Shown piece after piece: positions 18,713 through 27,934 of a stretch of 64,000 nt of DNA. Both the position numbers and the translations under genes were made by a program. The notes beneath the pieces are model-generated. The model was given only the letters and a program-made list of their open reading frames with translations. It made no database searches and was not told where the DNA came from. The first letter of the stretch is position 1; every line of letters starts with the position of its first letter. The stretch is from Actinomycetes bacterium. GTDB taxonomy: Bacteria; Actinomycetota; Coriobacteriia; Coriobacteriales; Atopobiaceae. The stretch lies in the NCBI GenBank assembly GCA_029546925.1, contig JAKPQM010000085.1:50043-114042 (forward strand), read 5' to 3'.

Positions 18713-19429
18713 ATGAGGCCAACAGAGCAGAACAAGAACTACTTAAGGTCTTCAAGAGGGACCTACATCGCTCAATCTGTCGCTTCGCTTATCGATCGTA
18801 CTCAGGTTATCGAAGTAGAGACCATCAATCTTGCGGAGCTTCCAAAGAAGCCTCTCTACCGCTTTGCAAAGCGTGTTTTTGACATCGCATCGTGCGGTAT
18901 CGCTCTTATCATCCTACTTCCACTCATGCTTGTTTTGGGGATAGTGATCAAGTTAGATTCCTCTGGTCCCGTAATCTACAGACAAGAGCGCTTGGGCAAA
19001 GGAGGCGCACCTTTTATGCTGTATAAATTCCGCTCCATGCGTGAGAATGCAGAGGCTAGCGGTGCGCAGTGGGCGGCAGATGACGATCCGCGAGTGACTC
19101 GTGTTGGAAAATTTATACGTAAGACGCGGATGGATGAGCTTCCCCAGTTTTGGAATGTCGTGAAAGGTGATATGAGCTTGGTCGGACCGAGGCCAGAGCG
19201 GGCAGTGTTCTATGAGCAGTTTGAACGTTATATTCACGGGTTCAAACAGCGCCTGCTGGTGTTACCTGGTATTACCGGTTTGGCGCAGGTTTCCGGAGGA
19301 TATGATTTGGGGCCTGCTGAGAAAATCGTCTATGACATAGAGTACATAAAGCACCAGGGTGTTGTCATGGATGTCAAAGTCATTGCTAGGACATTTGGGG
19401 TTCTTATCTCACACGATGGAGCTAGATAA
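18713..19429 (+). CDS. Undecaprenyl-phosphate sugar-1-phosphate transferase (priming enzyme)
   Basis: 238 aa bacterial sugar transferase. One membrane-embedded helix near residues 55-80 (IASCGIALIILLPLMLVL) is followed by the catalytic domain: YRQERLGKGGAPF, YKFRSM, DELPQFWNVVKGDMSLVGPRPE and PGITGLAQVSGGY. It loads the first sugar phosphate on the lipid carrier at the cytoplasmic face and so starts each repeat unit. AAGGAAG precedes the ATG. It is shorter than WbaP/WcaJ proteins because the N-terminal multi-helix domain is absent, as in PglC-like forms. From here on base composition is clearly more AT-rich than upstream. Confidence 0.9.
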   Translation: MRPTEQNKNYLRSSRGTYIAQSVASLIDRTQVIEVETINLAELPKKPLYRFAKRVFDIASCGIALIILLPLMLVLGIVIKLDSSGPVIYRQERLGKGGAPFMLYKFRSMRENAEASGAQWAADDDPRVTRVGKFIRKTRMDELPQFWNVVKGDMSLVGPRPERAVFYEQFERYIHGFKQRLLVLPGITGLAQVSGGYDLGPAEKIVYDIEYIKHQGVVMDVKVIARTFGVLISHDGAR

Positions 19430-19433
19430 CGAG

Positions 19434-20603
19434 ATGAGAATACTAGTTTTGACAGACAGCTATTATCCGGGCAGGACTGCTTGTGCCATACGCATGAAAG
19501 TCATGGTTGAAAAGCTGAGGGAGCTGGGCGATGAAGTCCACGTATTGGCAAGCGATACAAGCTTAGAGGGAAAGACAGACTACGTTGCCCCAGATTACGT
19601 CCATTTCTTTCCTGTGGTAATGATGGGAAAGAAAACTGTTATCAACAGACTTAAGAATAACCTCAGCGGATCGAGCGGCGCTGTAAAAGCGGCGAGAAAA
19701 CTGGGAGCTTTTGATGTTGTTATAGTAACCTCGCCACCTCTTCTGATGGCTAGCGCTGCAATGAAGATTGCACGCACGAAAAATGCGAGACTGGTCTTTG
19801 ATGTAAGGGACATTTGGCCAGACGTAGGGTATGAGATAGGGTCATTCACTGAGAGCAGCATTTACGGAAGAGTCTTCGCCTGCGTTGCTTCCAGAGCTTA
19901 TAAAGAAGCTGATCTCATTACTACTGTTTCTGATGGCAAAGCCAAGAGAATAAAAGAACTGGTTTCCGGAAGCAATGCGGGCAAGGTTCAGATTGTTGCA
20001 AACGGACTTGACCTTGATTTTTTATCGCAAGAGTGCGATTCCCTAACTATAGAGCGCTTTCATCTCGATCGCGGTCCTCTCTGTGTCTATGTTGGCAATA
20101 TCGGGCTCGCTCAAGGACTAGAAACTGTTTTTTTACTCGCGGAGCATAGGCCCGATGTGAGGTTCCTACTTTTTGGCGATGGCGCGAGTAAAGAAAAACT
20201 TGAAAAAGAAGCGCATTTGCTTCACTTGTCGAATGTCTCATTCTGCGGGCAACTTGACTCTAGGGGTGTCTATACCGTCCTTCAAAATGCCGATCTTTCG
20301 TATGTCCCACTCGTTAATTCCAATCTCTCGGATAGTATCCCCACAAAGATGTTCGAAGCTATAGGATGTGGATGTCCAGTTCTCCTTGCAGCAGTAGGAG
20401 ATTCTGTTCAAGTACTAAACGATATTGGCTTGGGTGTTTCTGCGGCTCCAGAAGACATAGCAGGGTTGAAGAACGGCATTGATAGGCTGATCGGCGCTCC
20501 ATACAAGGTGATCGACAGATCTAATGCCGCAAAGTACGTTGCAGAAAAATACTCTCGGCAGGCTGAAATCGAAAGGCTAAGTATGCTGATTCATGGATTG
20601 TAG
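19434..20603 (+). CDS. Glycosyltransferase, GT4-like
   Basis: 389 aa GT-B fold enzyme. The N-terminal donor loop ILVLTDSYYPGRTACAIR, the central LVFDVRDIWPD and the C-terminal glycosyltransferase group 1 domain (CVYVGNIGLAQGLE, SIPTKMFEAIGCGCPVLLA) fit GT4 enzymes of the WbuB type that add an amino sugar such as FucNAc or ManNAc. The start is taken at the ATG beginning the first beta strand, 4 bases after the previous stop; an ATG at 19416 would overlap. It is encoded directly before the ManNAcA genes. Acceptor and sugar are not certain. Confidence 0.86.
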   Translation: MRILVLTDSYYPGRTACAIRMKVMVEKLRELGDEVHVLASDTSLEGKTDYVAPDYVHFFPVVMMGKKTVINRLKNNLSGSSGAVKAARKLGAFDVVIVTSPPLLMASAAMKIARTKNARLVFDVRDIWPDVGYEIGSFTESSIYGRVFACVASRAYKEADLITTVSDGKAKRIKELVSGSNAGKVQIVANGLDLDFLSQECDSLTIERFHLDRGPLCVYVGNIGLAQGLETVFLLAEHRPDVRFLLFGDGASKEKLEKEAHLLHLSNVSFCGQLDSRGVYTVLQNADLSYVPLVNSNLSDSIPTKMFEAIGCGCPVLLAAVGDSVQVLNDIGLGVSAAPEDIAGLKNGIDRLIGAPYKVIDRSNAAKYVAEKYSRQAEIERLSMLIHGL

Positions 20604-20607
20604 GAGT

Positions 20608-21834
20608 ATGAAAACTATGGTTAACGTTATTGGACTCGGCTATATCGGTCTTCCAACAGCTCTCATGATGGCATCGCATGGAGTGGAGGTTGTTGGTACG
20701 GACTACGATTCCGAGCTGGTCGCCACTCTCAATGAGGGGCGTACCACGTTCAAAGAAGAAGGATTAGATGAACTCTTCGCCGAGGCGATAAAAGCTGGGA
20801 TCACCTTTACAACCGAGTATCAGGTTTGCGATACCTACATTGTGAGTGTTCCGACTCCTTACGACAAACAGACCAAAAAAATTGACTCAGCATATGTTGT
20901 TGCGGCAATGAAATCGGTGCTTGAAGTAGCTCCAGACGGTGCGATTGTGGTTATCGAATCTACTGTCTCTCCCAATACAATCGACCGCTTCGTGAGGCCG
21001 GTCATCTCTGATGCGGGGCGATCTGACGTCAATCTGGTCCATGCTCCTGAGCGCATTATCCCAGGCAATATGGTATATGAGCTTCTTCACAATAATCGGA
21101 CCATCGGAGCAGATGATCCGTCTGTTGGAGAGATGGTCAAGGAAATTTACGCATCGTTCTGCCAAGCGGAGATTACTGTTACCGATATTCGAACGGCAGA
21201 GATGACCAAAGTCGTTGAAAATACCTATCGGGATATCAATATTGCTTTCGCCAATGAGCTTGCCAAGATTTGCCATGTTGGGGGGATGGATGTCTATGAG
21301 GTGATTCGAATCGCCAACAAGCATCCTCGAGTGAACATCCTCAGCCCTGGGCCCGGCGTCGGGGGTCACTGCATCTCAGTTGACCCTTGGTTCTTGGTGG
21401 GAGACTTTCCAGAAACAGCAAACTTCATCCGTCTGGCTCGTCACACGAATGATTCCATGCCTGAATGGGTACTGGAGCGTGCGCTAGAGATAATGCGTGC
21501 CAAGGGAATCGACGACGCTTCCAAGGTGGGTATCTACGGTATTACATATAAGGAGGATGTGGATGACGTTCGCGAATCGCCGACCCTGCAGATGCTCGAG
21601 AGCATGGAGCATCATCTGGTTGCCGATCCGTGCCGTGTGTACGATCCGTGGGTGGACAACGACATCGCTCCCAACCAGGTTCACGACATGGATGAATTCC
21701 TCGACGGGCTCGAGATGGTCATAGTGATGGTCGGTCATTCTCAGATAAAAGGCAGACCCGAGCTCTTTGGAGACCGCATCCTGCTCGATACACGCAACGT
21801 GCTTGGCAACGGCGATAATGTCTTCAAGCTGTAG
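20608..21834 (+). CDS. wecC: UDP-N-acetyl-D-mannosamine dehydrogenase
   Basis: 408 aa nucleotide-sugar dehydrogenase. The N-terminal NAD motif VIGLGYIGLPTA is followed by SVPTPY, ESTVSPNT and the catalytic Cys in PGVGGHCISVDPWFL. It oxidises UDP-ManNAc to UDP-ManNAcA, a charged capsule sugar. TAGGAG lies before the ATG. It sits next to wecB, whose product supplies the substrate, so the pathway UDP-GlcNAc to UDP-ManNAc to UDP-ManNAcA is complete in gene content; wecB is frameshifted in this sequence. Confidence 0.92.
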   Translation: MKTMVNVIGLGYIGLPTALMMASHGVEVVGTDYDSELVATLNEGRTTFKEEGLDELFAEAIKAGITFTTEYQVCDTYIVSVPTPYDKQTKKIDSAYVVAAMKSVLEVAPDGAIVVIESTVSPNTIDRFVRPVISDAGRSDVNLVHAPERIIPGNMVYELLHNNRTIGADDPSVGEMVKEIYASFCQAEITVTDIRTAEMTKVVENTYRDINIAFANELAKICHVGGMDVYEVIRIANKHPRVNILSPGPGVGGHCISVDPWFLVGDFPETANFIRLARHTNDSMPEWVLERALEIMRAKGIDDASKVGIYGITYKEDVDDVRESPTLQMLESMEHHLVADPCRVYDPWVDNDIAPNQVHDMDEFLDGLEMVIVMVGHSQIKGRPELFGDRILLDTRNVLGNGDNVFKL

Positions 21835-21844
21835 GGACCCGCAA

Positions 21845-23003
21845 ATGAAGAAGATAATGTTCGTTTTCGGGACCCGTCCCGAAGCAATAAAGATCTGCCC
21901 TCTTGTAAGAGAACTAAAGAATAGGCTCGATGAGTTTGAGACAGTGGTTTGCGTTACTGGTCAACACCGGGAGATGCTGCAGCAGGTCCTTGACGCCTTC
22001 GAGATCGCTCCGGATTATGACTTGCATGTTATGAAACCCGGTCAGACACTCTTTGATATAACCTGCGACGTGCTCAAAGGAATGAAGCCGATACTTGAAG
22101 CTGAGCATCCTGATATAGTCCTCGTCCATGGTGACACTTCAACCTCCTTTGCCGCTATGCTAGCGTGTTTCTATTTGCAGATACCTGTAGGCCACGTGGA
22201 GGCTGGCCTACGTACACGCGACCTTTATTCGCCATGGCCAGAGGAGTTCAATCGTCAGGCTGTGGATATAGTTTCACAGTACTACTTTGCTCCGACTGAG
22301 TTATCGCGGCAGAATTTACTCGATGAACAGAAGCCTGCCGAGCGCATTTGGGTCACGGGCAATACCGGTATTGATGCCCTCGCCACCACGGTGCGTGAAG
22401 ACTATTCGCACCCGCTGCTCGACTGGGCAGAAGGGAGTCGCTTAATCCTTATCACCGCTCATCGCCGCGAAAACCTAGGCGAGCCCATGCATCGGATGTT
22501 CCGTGCCATCCGATGTGTAATGGAGAAGCATCCTGATACGAAAGCGCTCTATCCAATTCACATGAATCCGCAGGTACGTGAAGCAGCGCATGAGGAGTTG
22601 GATGGGTTTGATAGACTCCGCATAGTAGAGCCCATGGATGTGCTCGATTTCCACAATTTCCTTGCTCGGTGTTACCTCGTACTTACCGACTCTGGCGGTA
22701 TCCAAGAGGAGGCACCCGGTCTAGGGAAGCCGGTCTTGGTTATGCGCGACACAACCGAGAGGCCCGAGGGGGGTAGAGGCAGGCACTCTTAGACTCGTGG
22801 GTACTGGAGAGCGCTCGATTATTGATGTTTTCTCAGAACTTCTTGACAATAAGACTGCATACGATGCAATGAGCCATGCATCAAATCCCTATGGCGACGG
22901 TCATGCGAGTAAGCGTATAGCCGACGTCTTGTGTTCTAGGCTCAGATCTAGATCAAGGGAGGGGTGGAGCTTGGATGAGGATCTGTTACCTCTCAAATGC
23001 TAA
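21845..23003 (+). pseudogene. wecB: UDP-GlcNAc 2-epimerase, frameshifted at a G6 run
   Basis: The frame from 21845 reads as a normal non-hydrolysing epimerase (FVFGTRPEAIKICPL, TGQHREML, VHGDTSTSFA, VGHVEAGLRT, ITAHRREN, TDSGGIQEEAPGLGKPVL). It then breaks in the conserved RDTTERPEG segment at six G (22768-22773) and stops at 22792. Removing one G restores the expected end, including NPYGDGHASKRIADVL, up to a stop at 23003 that overlaps the next gene by 29 bases. This could be slipped-strand phase variation, a true inactivation, or a sequencing error. Without the enzyme UDP-ManNAc would have to come from another epimerase copy. Confidence 0.85.
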
Positions 23004-24099
23004 CAACTACCATACAATCAAATGGTGCCGCTGGTTTGCCGAAAGAGGCAACCAGATTCTCGTGCTAAGCTTAGATAAATGCACGAACAGCGAAATGATG
23101 TCGATAAAAGGGGTGACTGTACACTGGCTCAAAAGCCCTGCCGATCGAAACAGCGGAGAGGCAAGAAAGCTGGGGTATCTTCTCACCGTTCGCCAAGCAA
23201 AGAAGGAAATACGGGATTTTAGCCCCGATATCATTCATGCTCATTATGCGTCAAGCTATGGATTGGTGGCAGCGTTTGCATGCAGGAGGGGCTACTATCT
23301 TTCCGTGTGGGGATCTGATATTTATGATTTTCCAAGGAAATCGCTCGCCCATCGTTTAGCTATTATGTTTTCCCTTAAACGGGCGGAATGGATACTGTCG
23401 ACAAGCCGGGCAATGGCTGTCGAATCGTCTAGATACACAGATAAGACAATTGAGATAACGCCCTTTGGCGTTGATATGAGCCTGTTCTCTCCTGAAAAAC
23501 GTTTACGTTCAGCAGGAGATGGCCGTTTTGTAATAGGTACAGTGAAAGCACTCGAGGCTAAATACGGTATAGATGTATTGCTTAAAGGAGTTGCGAAGGT
23601 TTTTGAGCTTCGTCCCGATATACATCTTGAGGTCCGGATTGCCGGTACGGGCAGCCAGCGTCAGAGTCTGGAGTCGTTGGCTGCCAACTTAGGATTATCG
23701 GATTGTGTGACATGGCTGGGGTTTATCTCACAGCAGCAGGCGGCGATAGAATGGGCAAACATGGATGTTGCCGTAATGATGAGTGAAAGCGAGAGTGAGA
23801 GCTTCGGAGTTTCGTCTGTTGAGTCTCAGGCTTGCGGCACACCGGTTATCTACTCTGATATTCCCGGCCTAATGGAGACCGCAAACGATTGCGGGACCGG
23901 CATATGCGTAAAGCGAGGAGATATCAACTCTTTGGCTGATGCAATTATTCAGCTGCATGATGATGATGCGATGCGTCTCCGCAAGGGTGAAGAGGGCCGT
24001 GAGTTTGTTAAAGAAGCATTTGAACTCAATGGTTGCTTCGAAAGAATCTTGGCATCATATCATCGGAATGCGGCTTTTCAGAATGGTCTTGCATCGTGA
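22975..24099 (+). CDS. Glycosyltransferase, GT4-like
   Basis: 374 aa GT-B enzyme. The N-terminal domain shows DIIHAHYASSYGLVAAF and WGSDIYDFPR. The C-terminal domain has the group 1 signature GTVKALEAKYGIDVLL and the nucleotide-binding ESESFGVSSVESQACGTPVI, where the family EX7E glutamates are seen. It adds a sugar to the lipid-linked repeat unit. Its start lies inside the restored reading frame of wecB, so the two would be translationally coupled if wecB were in frame. Confidence 0.88.
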   Translation: MRICYLSNANNYHTIKWCRWFAERGNQILVLSLDKCTNSEMMSIKGVTVHWLKSPADRNSGEARKLGYLLTVRQAKKEIRDFSPDIIHAHYASSYGLVAAFACRRGYYLSVWGSDIYDFPRKSLAHRLAIMFSLKRAEWILSTSRAMAVESSRYTDKTIEITPFGVDMSLFSPEKRLRSAGDGRFVIGTVKALEAKYGIDVLLKGVAKVFELRPDIHLEVRIAGTGSQRQSLESLAANLGLSDCVTWLGFISQQQAAIEWANMDVAVMMSESESESFGVSSVESQACGTPVIYSDIPGLMETANDCGTGICVKRGDINSLADAIIQLHDDDAMRLRKGEEGREFVKEAFELNGCFERILASYHRNAAFQNGLAS

Positions 24100-25406
24100 C
24101 GAGCTTCTTCCTCATCTTGGTGGGGGGTCTAATTCTCGCCTCATTACTGCACACACAATCTGTGTATAATCTCTTCACGGTATTTGCAGCGCCGTACTTT
24201 TTTATCGTGTTATTGAACCAGTTTATTGCAAGCCCTCGATTCGGATTCTTCCTGATTAGCGACGATACGCTATTAATGCTGCTGGAAGGACTCATTGCTT
24301 TTTTTGTGGGGAGCATCCCCTTCTCAAAATTCAATCAAAGCTTAGGGCAGCTTTCCTTTGATGAGAAGGCAAAGCTATACAATATGAAGGCGATGTCGGC
24401 GTTTATTTTCGTCATGGGTGTGATCTGCTTTCTCTTTTCATTGCTCACATTGATCAGGCAGGGAGTGAGCCTCGATCAATTCGACGAGACGACCTCGTCT
24501 CTGAGCGGGGGGTTGCTGTCGCATCTCAAGCTTGTGGGGTTGTCGGTTGTCCCAATAACGATGTACTACGGGATAAGACAGCGCAACTTTATAGCGCTGT
24601 CGGGAACAGCGCTCATTTTCGTTTCGGTATTTCTGTCGTTCACCAAGTACAACATCATCTGTCCTGTTGCGGCATCCATTATTTTTATTGGACTGAGTAG
24701 TCAAAAGGCTGAGAGACGGACAATTGCGGCACTGCTGATAATTCCAATCAGCTTGTTCATCATTAACTATGTCGTTGGCTTCGCCCTAAGGGGAACAAGT
24801 TCGAACGTATCCTCGTCTTTTTATGGCAACCATCTATGGACGTACCTAGGGGGCTCGCTTATCTATGACAATTACATCTTTTCCGTAGGTATTAGGGTCG
24901 GGCAGGGTACTCTAGATAAAGTTTTGATTTTCTTATTTGCGTTTCCGAACATGATTATCAATAGACTATTCGGGATCCGTTTCTTCGAACATCAGAAACA
25001 GCCTCACCTGCCTATATCTCATGGAATTGAGAGGGCAAATGTCGTGGATGCTATTGGGTACCTCTATCCATCTCAGGGAAAAATAGTCGATATTATGGTA
25101 TTTATTGTGGTGATGCTGTATATCGGTTTTATTTTTTCCATATTGGTTAGGATAATGCTTCACCATGCAAAAAATCGCTTCAATACGACGCTCCCCTTCT
25201 TTCTCGCGGAATTTGTCCTCATGTCCTTTTTCGGAACGTTTTATATCAATCCGGGACCTTGGGAACAGCTAATCTACTGTGCCTTGGTTCCCAGCCTATT
25301 TCTAAACAGAAAGCTTATCAGCGAGCATATGCAAGGAACTATTGGCCCAGTGAGTGAAGCCAAAAGGTGTAGCCCGCCCGTATACGAAAGGCTCAACGAT
25401 GCATGA
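24096..25406 (+). CDS. wzy: Capsule repeat-unit polymerase (Wzy-like)
   Basis: 436 aa, almost entirely hydrophobic with about ten or more membrane segments (for example FFLILVGGLILASLL and TIAALLIIPISLFIINYVV) and a larger loop near residues 240-330. This layout, in a locus with wzx and priming transferase, is the basis for calling an O-antigen/capsule polymerase; family sequence identity is always low. I take the GTG at 24096, which overlaps the previous stop as GTGA; a TTG start further upstream is possible. It would join repeat units at the outer face of the membrane. Confidence 0.72.
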   Translation: MTSFFLILVGGLILASLLHTQSVYNLFTVFAAPYFFIVLLNQFIASPRFGFFLISDDTLLMLLEGLIAFFVGSIPFSKFNQSLGQLSFDEKAKLYNMKAMSAFIFVMGVICFLFSLLTLIRQGVSLDQFDETTSSLSGGLLSHLKLVGLSVVPITMYYGIRQRNFIALSGTALIFVSVFLSFTKYNIICPVAASIIFIGLSSQKAERRTIAALLIIPISLFIINYVVGFALRGTSSNVSSSFYGNHLWTYLGGSLIYDNYIFSVGIRVGQGTLDKVLIFLFAFPNMIINRLFGIRFFEHQKQPHLPISHGIERANVVDAIGYLYPSQGKIVDIMVFIVVMLYIGFIFSILVRIMLHHAKNRFNTTLPFFLAEFVLMSFFGTFYINPGPWEQLIYCALVPSLFLNRKLISEHMQGTIGPVSEAKRCSPPVYERLNDA

Positions 25407-26400
25407 AAATTTAAAAGAGCTGATGCCGCAAGCCCTCATCTCTTTTTTGCGCAATCGCAAACATGCACATAATCTCGGCGTACTCATGCGTGAGCAATCT
25501 CAAAGATTTATAAAACAGTCAGGTCTTTCGTTAGTATCAGATCAGGCCCGGCTTGCAGCAAAGTTGATTTTCTACAGCCATAGGATTGAGAAGGGGTTAA
25601 GTCATAGCAAATTTCGAGCTGGTTTCGGTACTGCAGCCCTGAAAAACATGAGTGAGTTGCTCAGGAAATGGAATCATAAGGGTTATTCGAAAGAGGCCTT
25701 CGAATATACGCTGGCCCTGTCAGCGCTTGGTTCATATTACGACAAGCACATCTCGTCAGGCACATCGGTACCAACTGAATTCGGGGTTCTTTTTCTGGGA
25801 GTCATGGAAGAGATAATGGCTTCTGATCGATCTCTTTCTGGAGTTCGCAAAGCTGGATTGCTCCACAGCCGTGGTAATGGTTCTTATCCCGATACCCTAT
25901 CAACAAGGTCGAGCATACGGGAATACGGCTTGGGTGAGGTTGACGAAAAAGCGCTATTCGAGGCAATGAGGATTGCAATGTCAGCTCCTTCGGTCTGCAA
26001 TAGGCAGCCCCAAATGGTGACTGTGGTCAATGAGGTAGAGAAAATCCAAGCAATACTCGATGCACAGGGCGGTTGGAGGGGATACGAATATCCTCCAATA
26101 TTGCTGATTGTGACTTCTCGGCTGTCTTCATTTCTAAACTCCACTGAGAGAAATGAACCCTACACAGATGGCGGAATATTTCTGATGGCCCTGCTCGGAG
26201 CGATTGAGTGGGTGGGACTTGCAGCGTGCCCCCTCAATGCCATGTTCGAACTTGGAAACGAGGCTTTTATTCGGAATCAAGCCGCTATTCCAGACGATGA
26301 GGTGTTCATCGCACTGGTCACGGTGGGAAACATGCCTGATGAGGTACTTTGCCCTCGTTCTGCGCGTAGGCAAGTGGAAGACGTGGTTCGTTTTGTGTAG
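25399..26400 (+). CDS. Nitroreductase-fold protein of the capsule locus
   Basis: 333 aa. The last ~190 residues match the FMN-dependent nitroreductase fold: TLSTRSSIREYG (phosphate-binding Arg/Ser pair), MSAPSVCNRQP, YTDGGIFLMALLGAIEWVGLAACPLN and a closing FIALVTVGNMP. The N-terminal ~130 residues are helical and specific to this subgroup. Such proteins often sit beside polysaccharide pyruvyl transferases in gut bacteria, with unknown reaction. It starts 8 bases inside the end of wzy. A redox modification of a sugar precursor is a guess only. Confidence 0.8.
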   Translation: MHENLKELMPQALISFLRNRKHAHNLGVLMREQSQRFIKQSGLSLVSDQARLAAKLIFYSHRIEKGLSHSKFRAGFGTAALKNMSELLRKWNHKGYSKEAFEYTLALSALGSYYDKHISSGTSVPTEFGVLFLGVMEEIMASDRSLSGVRKAGLLHSRGNGSYPDTLSTRSSIREYGLGEVDEKALFEAMRIAMSAPSVCNRQPQMVTVVNEVEKIQAILDAQGGWRGYEYPPILLIVTSRLSSFLNSTERNEPYTDGGIFLMALLGAIEWVGLAACPLNAMFELGNEAFIRNQAAIPDDEVFIALVTVGNMPDEVLCPRSARRQVEDVVRFV

Positions 26401-26455
26401 TTTTTTCAGACGTACTCTGCTGGCAAATACGAGCGATCGTAGGCGGCCTGAAATC

Positions 26456-27934
26456 ATGAAGACACATTCCATTGAGTACAACGTCTTCATGAACATGGTG
26501 CTTACCAGTTCGAAACTAATCTTTCCCCTATTAACGGTTCCATATGCCGCGAGGATCTTATCCACGTACGGGACGGGTGCCGTCGCCTTCGCCCAGAGTG
26601 TGGCAAGCTATTTTGGCCTTGCAGCTGTGCTTGGCATGACTAATTACGGTATTACTACGTGCGCCAAGGTGAGGGACAACCCAGCGGAACTATCAGCGAC
26701 AGTAAGGGAGCTCATGTCGATACTTGCGGTATCGACCGCCCTCTCCACAGTTGTGTATATTTGCTCGTGCTTTACGGTACCTCGTCTTGTCGAAAATAGA
26801 TCGTTATTTCTTCTTTTCGGATGTACCATTCTTCTTACCTCGATGGGTGTTGAATGGCTTTACCAAGCGCTGGAGCAGTACACCTATATCACTATAAGGA
26901 GCATCGTATTCAAGTTCTTAGGACTTGTACTCATGTTCCTATTGGTACGGGAACGGAGCGATTATTTTACGTATGGAGTTATCGTTATTATTTCCGGCTA
27001 TCTTTCCAATGTTCTCAACATGGTCAGACTCAGGAGATATATTTCCACGCCTCCTGAAAGAAGGATTAGCCCTCAGAGCCATCTAGCTCCCATGGCATGG
27101 TATTCAATTGCCGCAGTCTCGTCTGGAATGTATACGCAGACCGACATTGTGCTGTTAGGTTTTCTCGGGACCACCGATATGGTCGGACTATATCAGCTGG
27201 TTTCGAAGATAAAAAGTCTTGCAATAACAGCCATGAATTCAGTTGGCAACGTTCTGCTCCCTAGGCTCTCCTACTATGCTTCGAAAGACCGTGAAGCGGA
27301 TGCGAACCGTCTTATTGGGAAAAACGTGAACTTTGTCGTGATAGCTGCTTCAGCGTGGATTGCGTTCTGCTTACTCTGCGCAAAACCGGTGATACTCATT
27401 CTCGGAGGAAGCGATTTTTCAGAAGCCGCTACGCCACTCATTCTCGCGAGTCCGTCTGTAGCGTTCTCTGCTCTCAATATCGCATTTGCTGGATATCTGA
27501 TGTCACACTCGAGAGAGCGCGAATGGGCAGTCATCAATGTGATTGGCCTGATTCTGGCAGCAATATATAACAGCGTGCTTATTCCTCGTTTTGGAGTCCA
27601 AGGTTCTGCCATCGGAGTGACTTTGACCGAGCTCAGCGTTCTCGTTTTGCGTGCATCAAGGTGCGGAGGACTTGTCAAAGAAGTATGGCGGCAGGCGGAA
27701 GTGCATAAGGTGCTGTTGTCAATTTGTCTCGCGTACGCTGTCTCCCTGCTCGCGTCAATGATATTTTCCGAGATGGGCTCGATCCAGCAGATTCTAGTTT
27801 TGGGGGTAATTCTTTGTATCACCTACATCCTCCTGCTTCTTGTCTTGAAGGACAAATTCGTGATGAGCTATTATCTGCGAATCACAGGAAAGAAGCATGC
27901 TCGTAGCACGCATGAAGGAGGTTCAATCAAGTGA
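26456..27934 (+). CDS. wzx: Lipid-linked repeat-unit flippase (Wzx-like)
   Basis: 492 aa with about 12-14 predicted membrane segments, MATE/MOP superfamily. The opening (KLIFPLLTVPYAARILSTYG) and the mid-protein YTQTDIVLLGFLGTTDMVGLYQ are typical of RfbX/Wzx exporters. It flips the undecaprenyl-linked repeat unit to the outside. The ATG at 26456 has AGGCGG upstream; the open frame before it shows no membrane features. The gene after it starts with a 4-base overlap. Confidence 0.88.
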   Translation: MKTHSIEYNVFMNMVLTSSKLIFPLLTVPYAARILSTYGTGAVAFAQSVASYFGLAAVLGMTNYGITTCAKVRDNPAELSATVRELMSILAVSTALSTVVYICSCFTVPRLVENRSLFLLFGCTILLTSMGVEWLYQALEQYTYITIRSIVFKFLGLVLMFLLVRERSDYFTYGVIVIISGYLSNVLNMVRLRRYISTPPERRISPQSHLAPMAWYSIAAVSSGMYTQTDIVLLGFLGTTDMVGLYQLVSKIKSLAITAMNSVGNVLLPRLSYYASKDREADANRLIGKNVNFVVIAASAWIAFCLLCAKPVILILGGSDFSEAATPLILASPSVAFSALNIAFAGYLMSHSREREWAVINVIGLILAAIYNSVLIPRFGVQGSAIGVTLTELSVLVLRASRCGGLVKEVWRQAEVHKVLLSICLAYAVSLLASMIFSEMGSIQQILVLGVILCITYILLLLVLKDKFVMSYYLRITGKKHARSTHEGGSIK

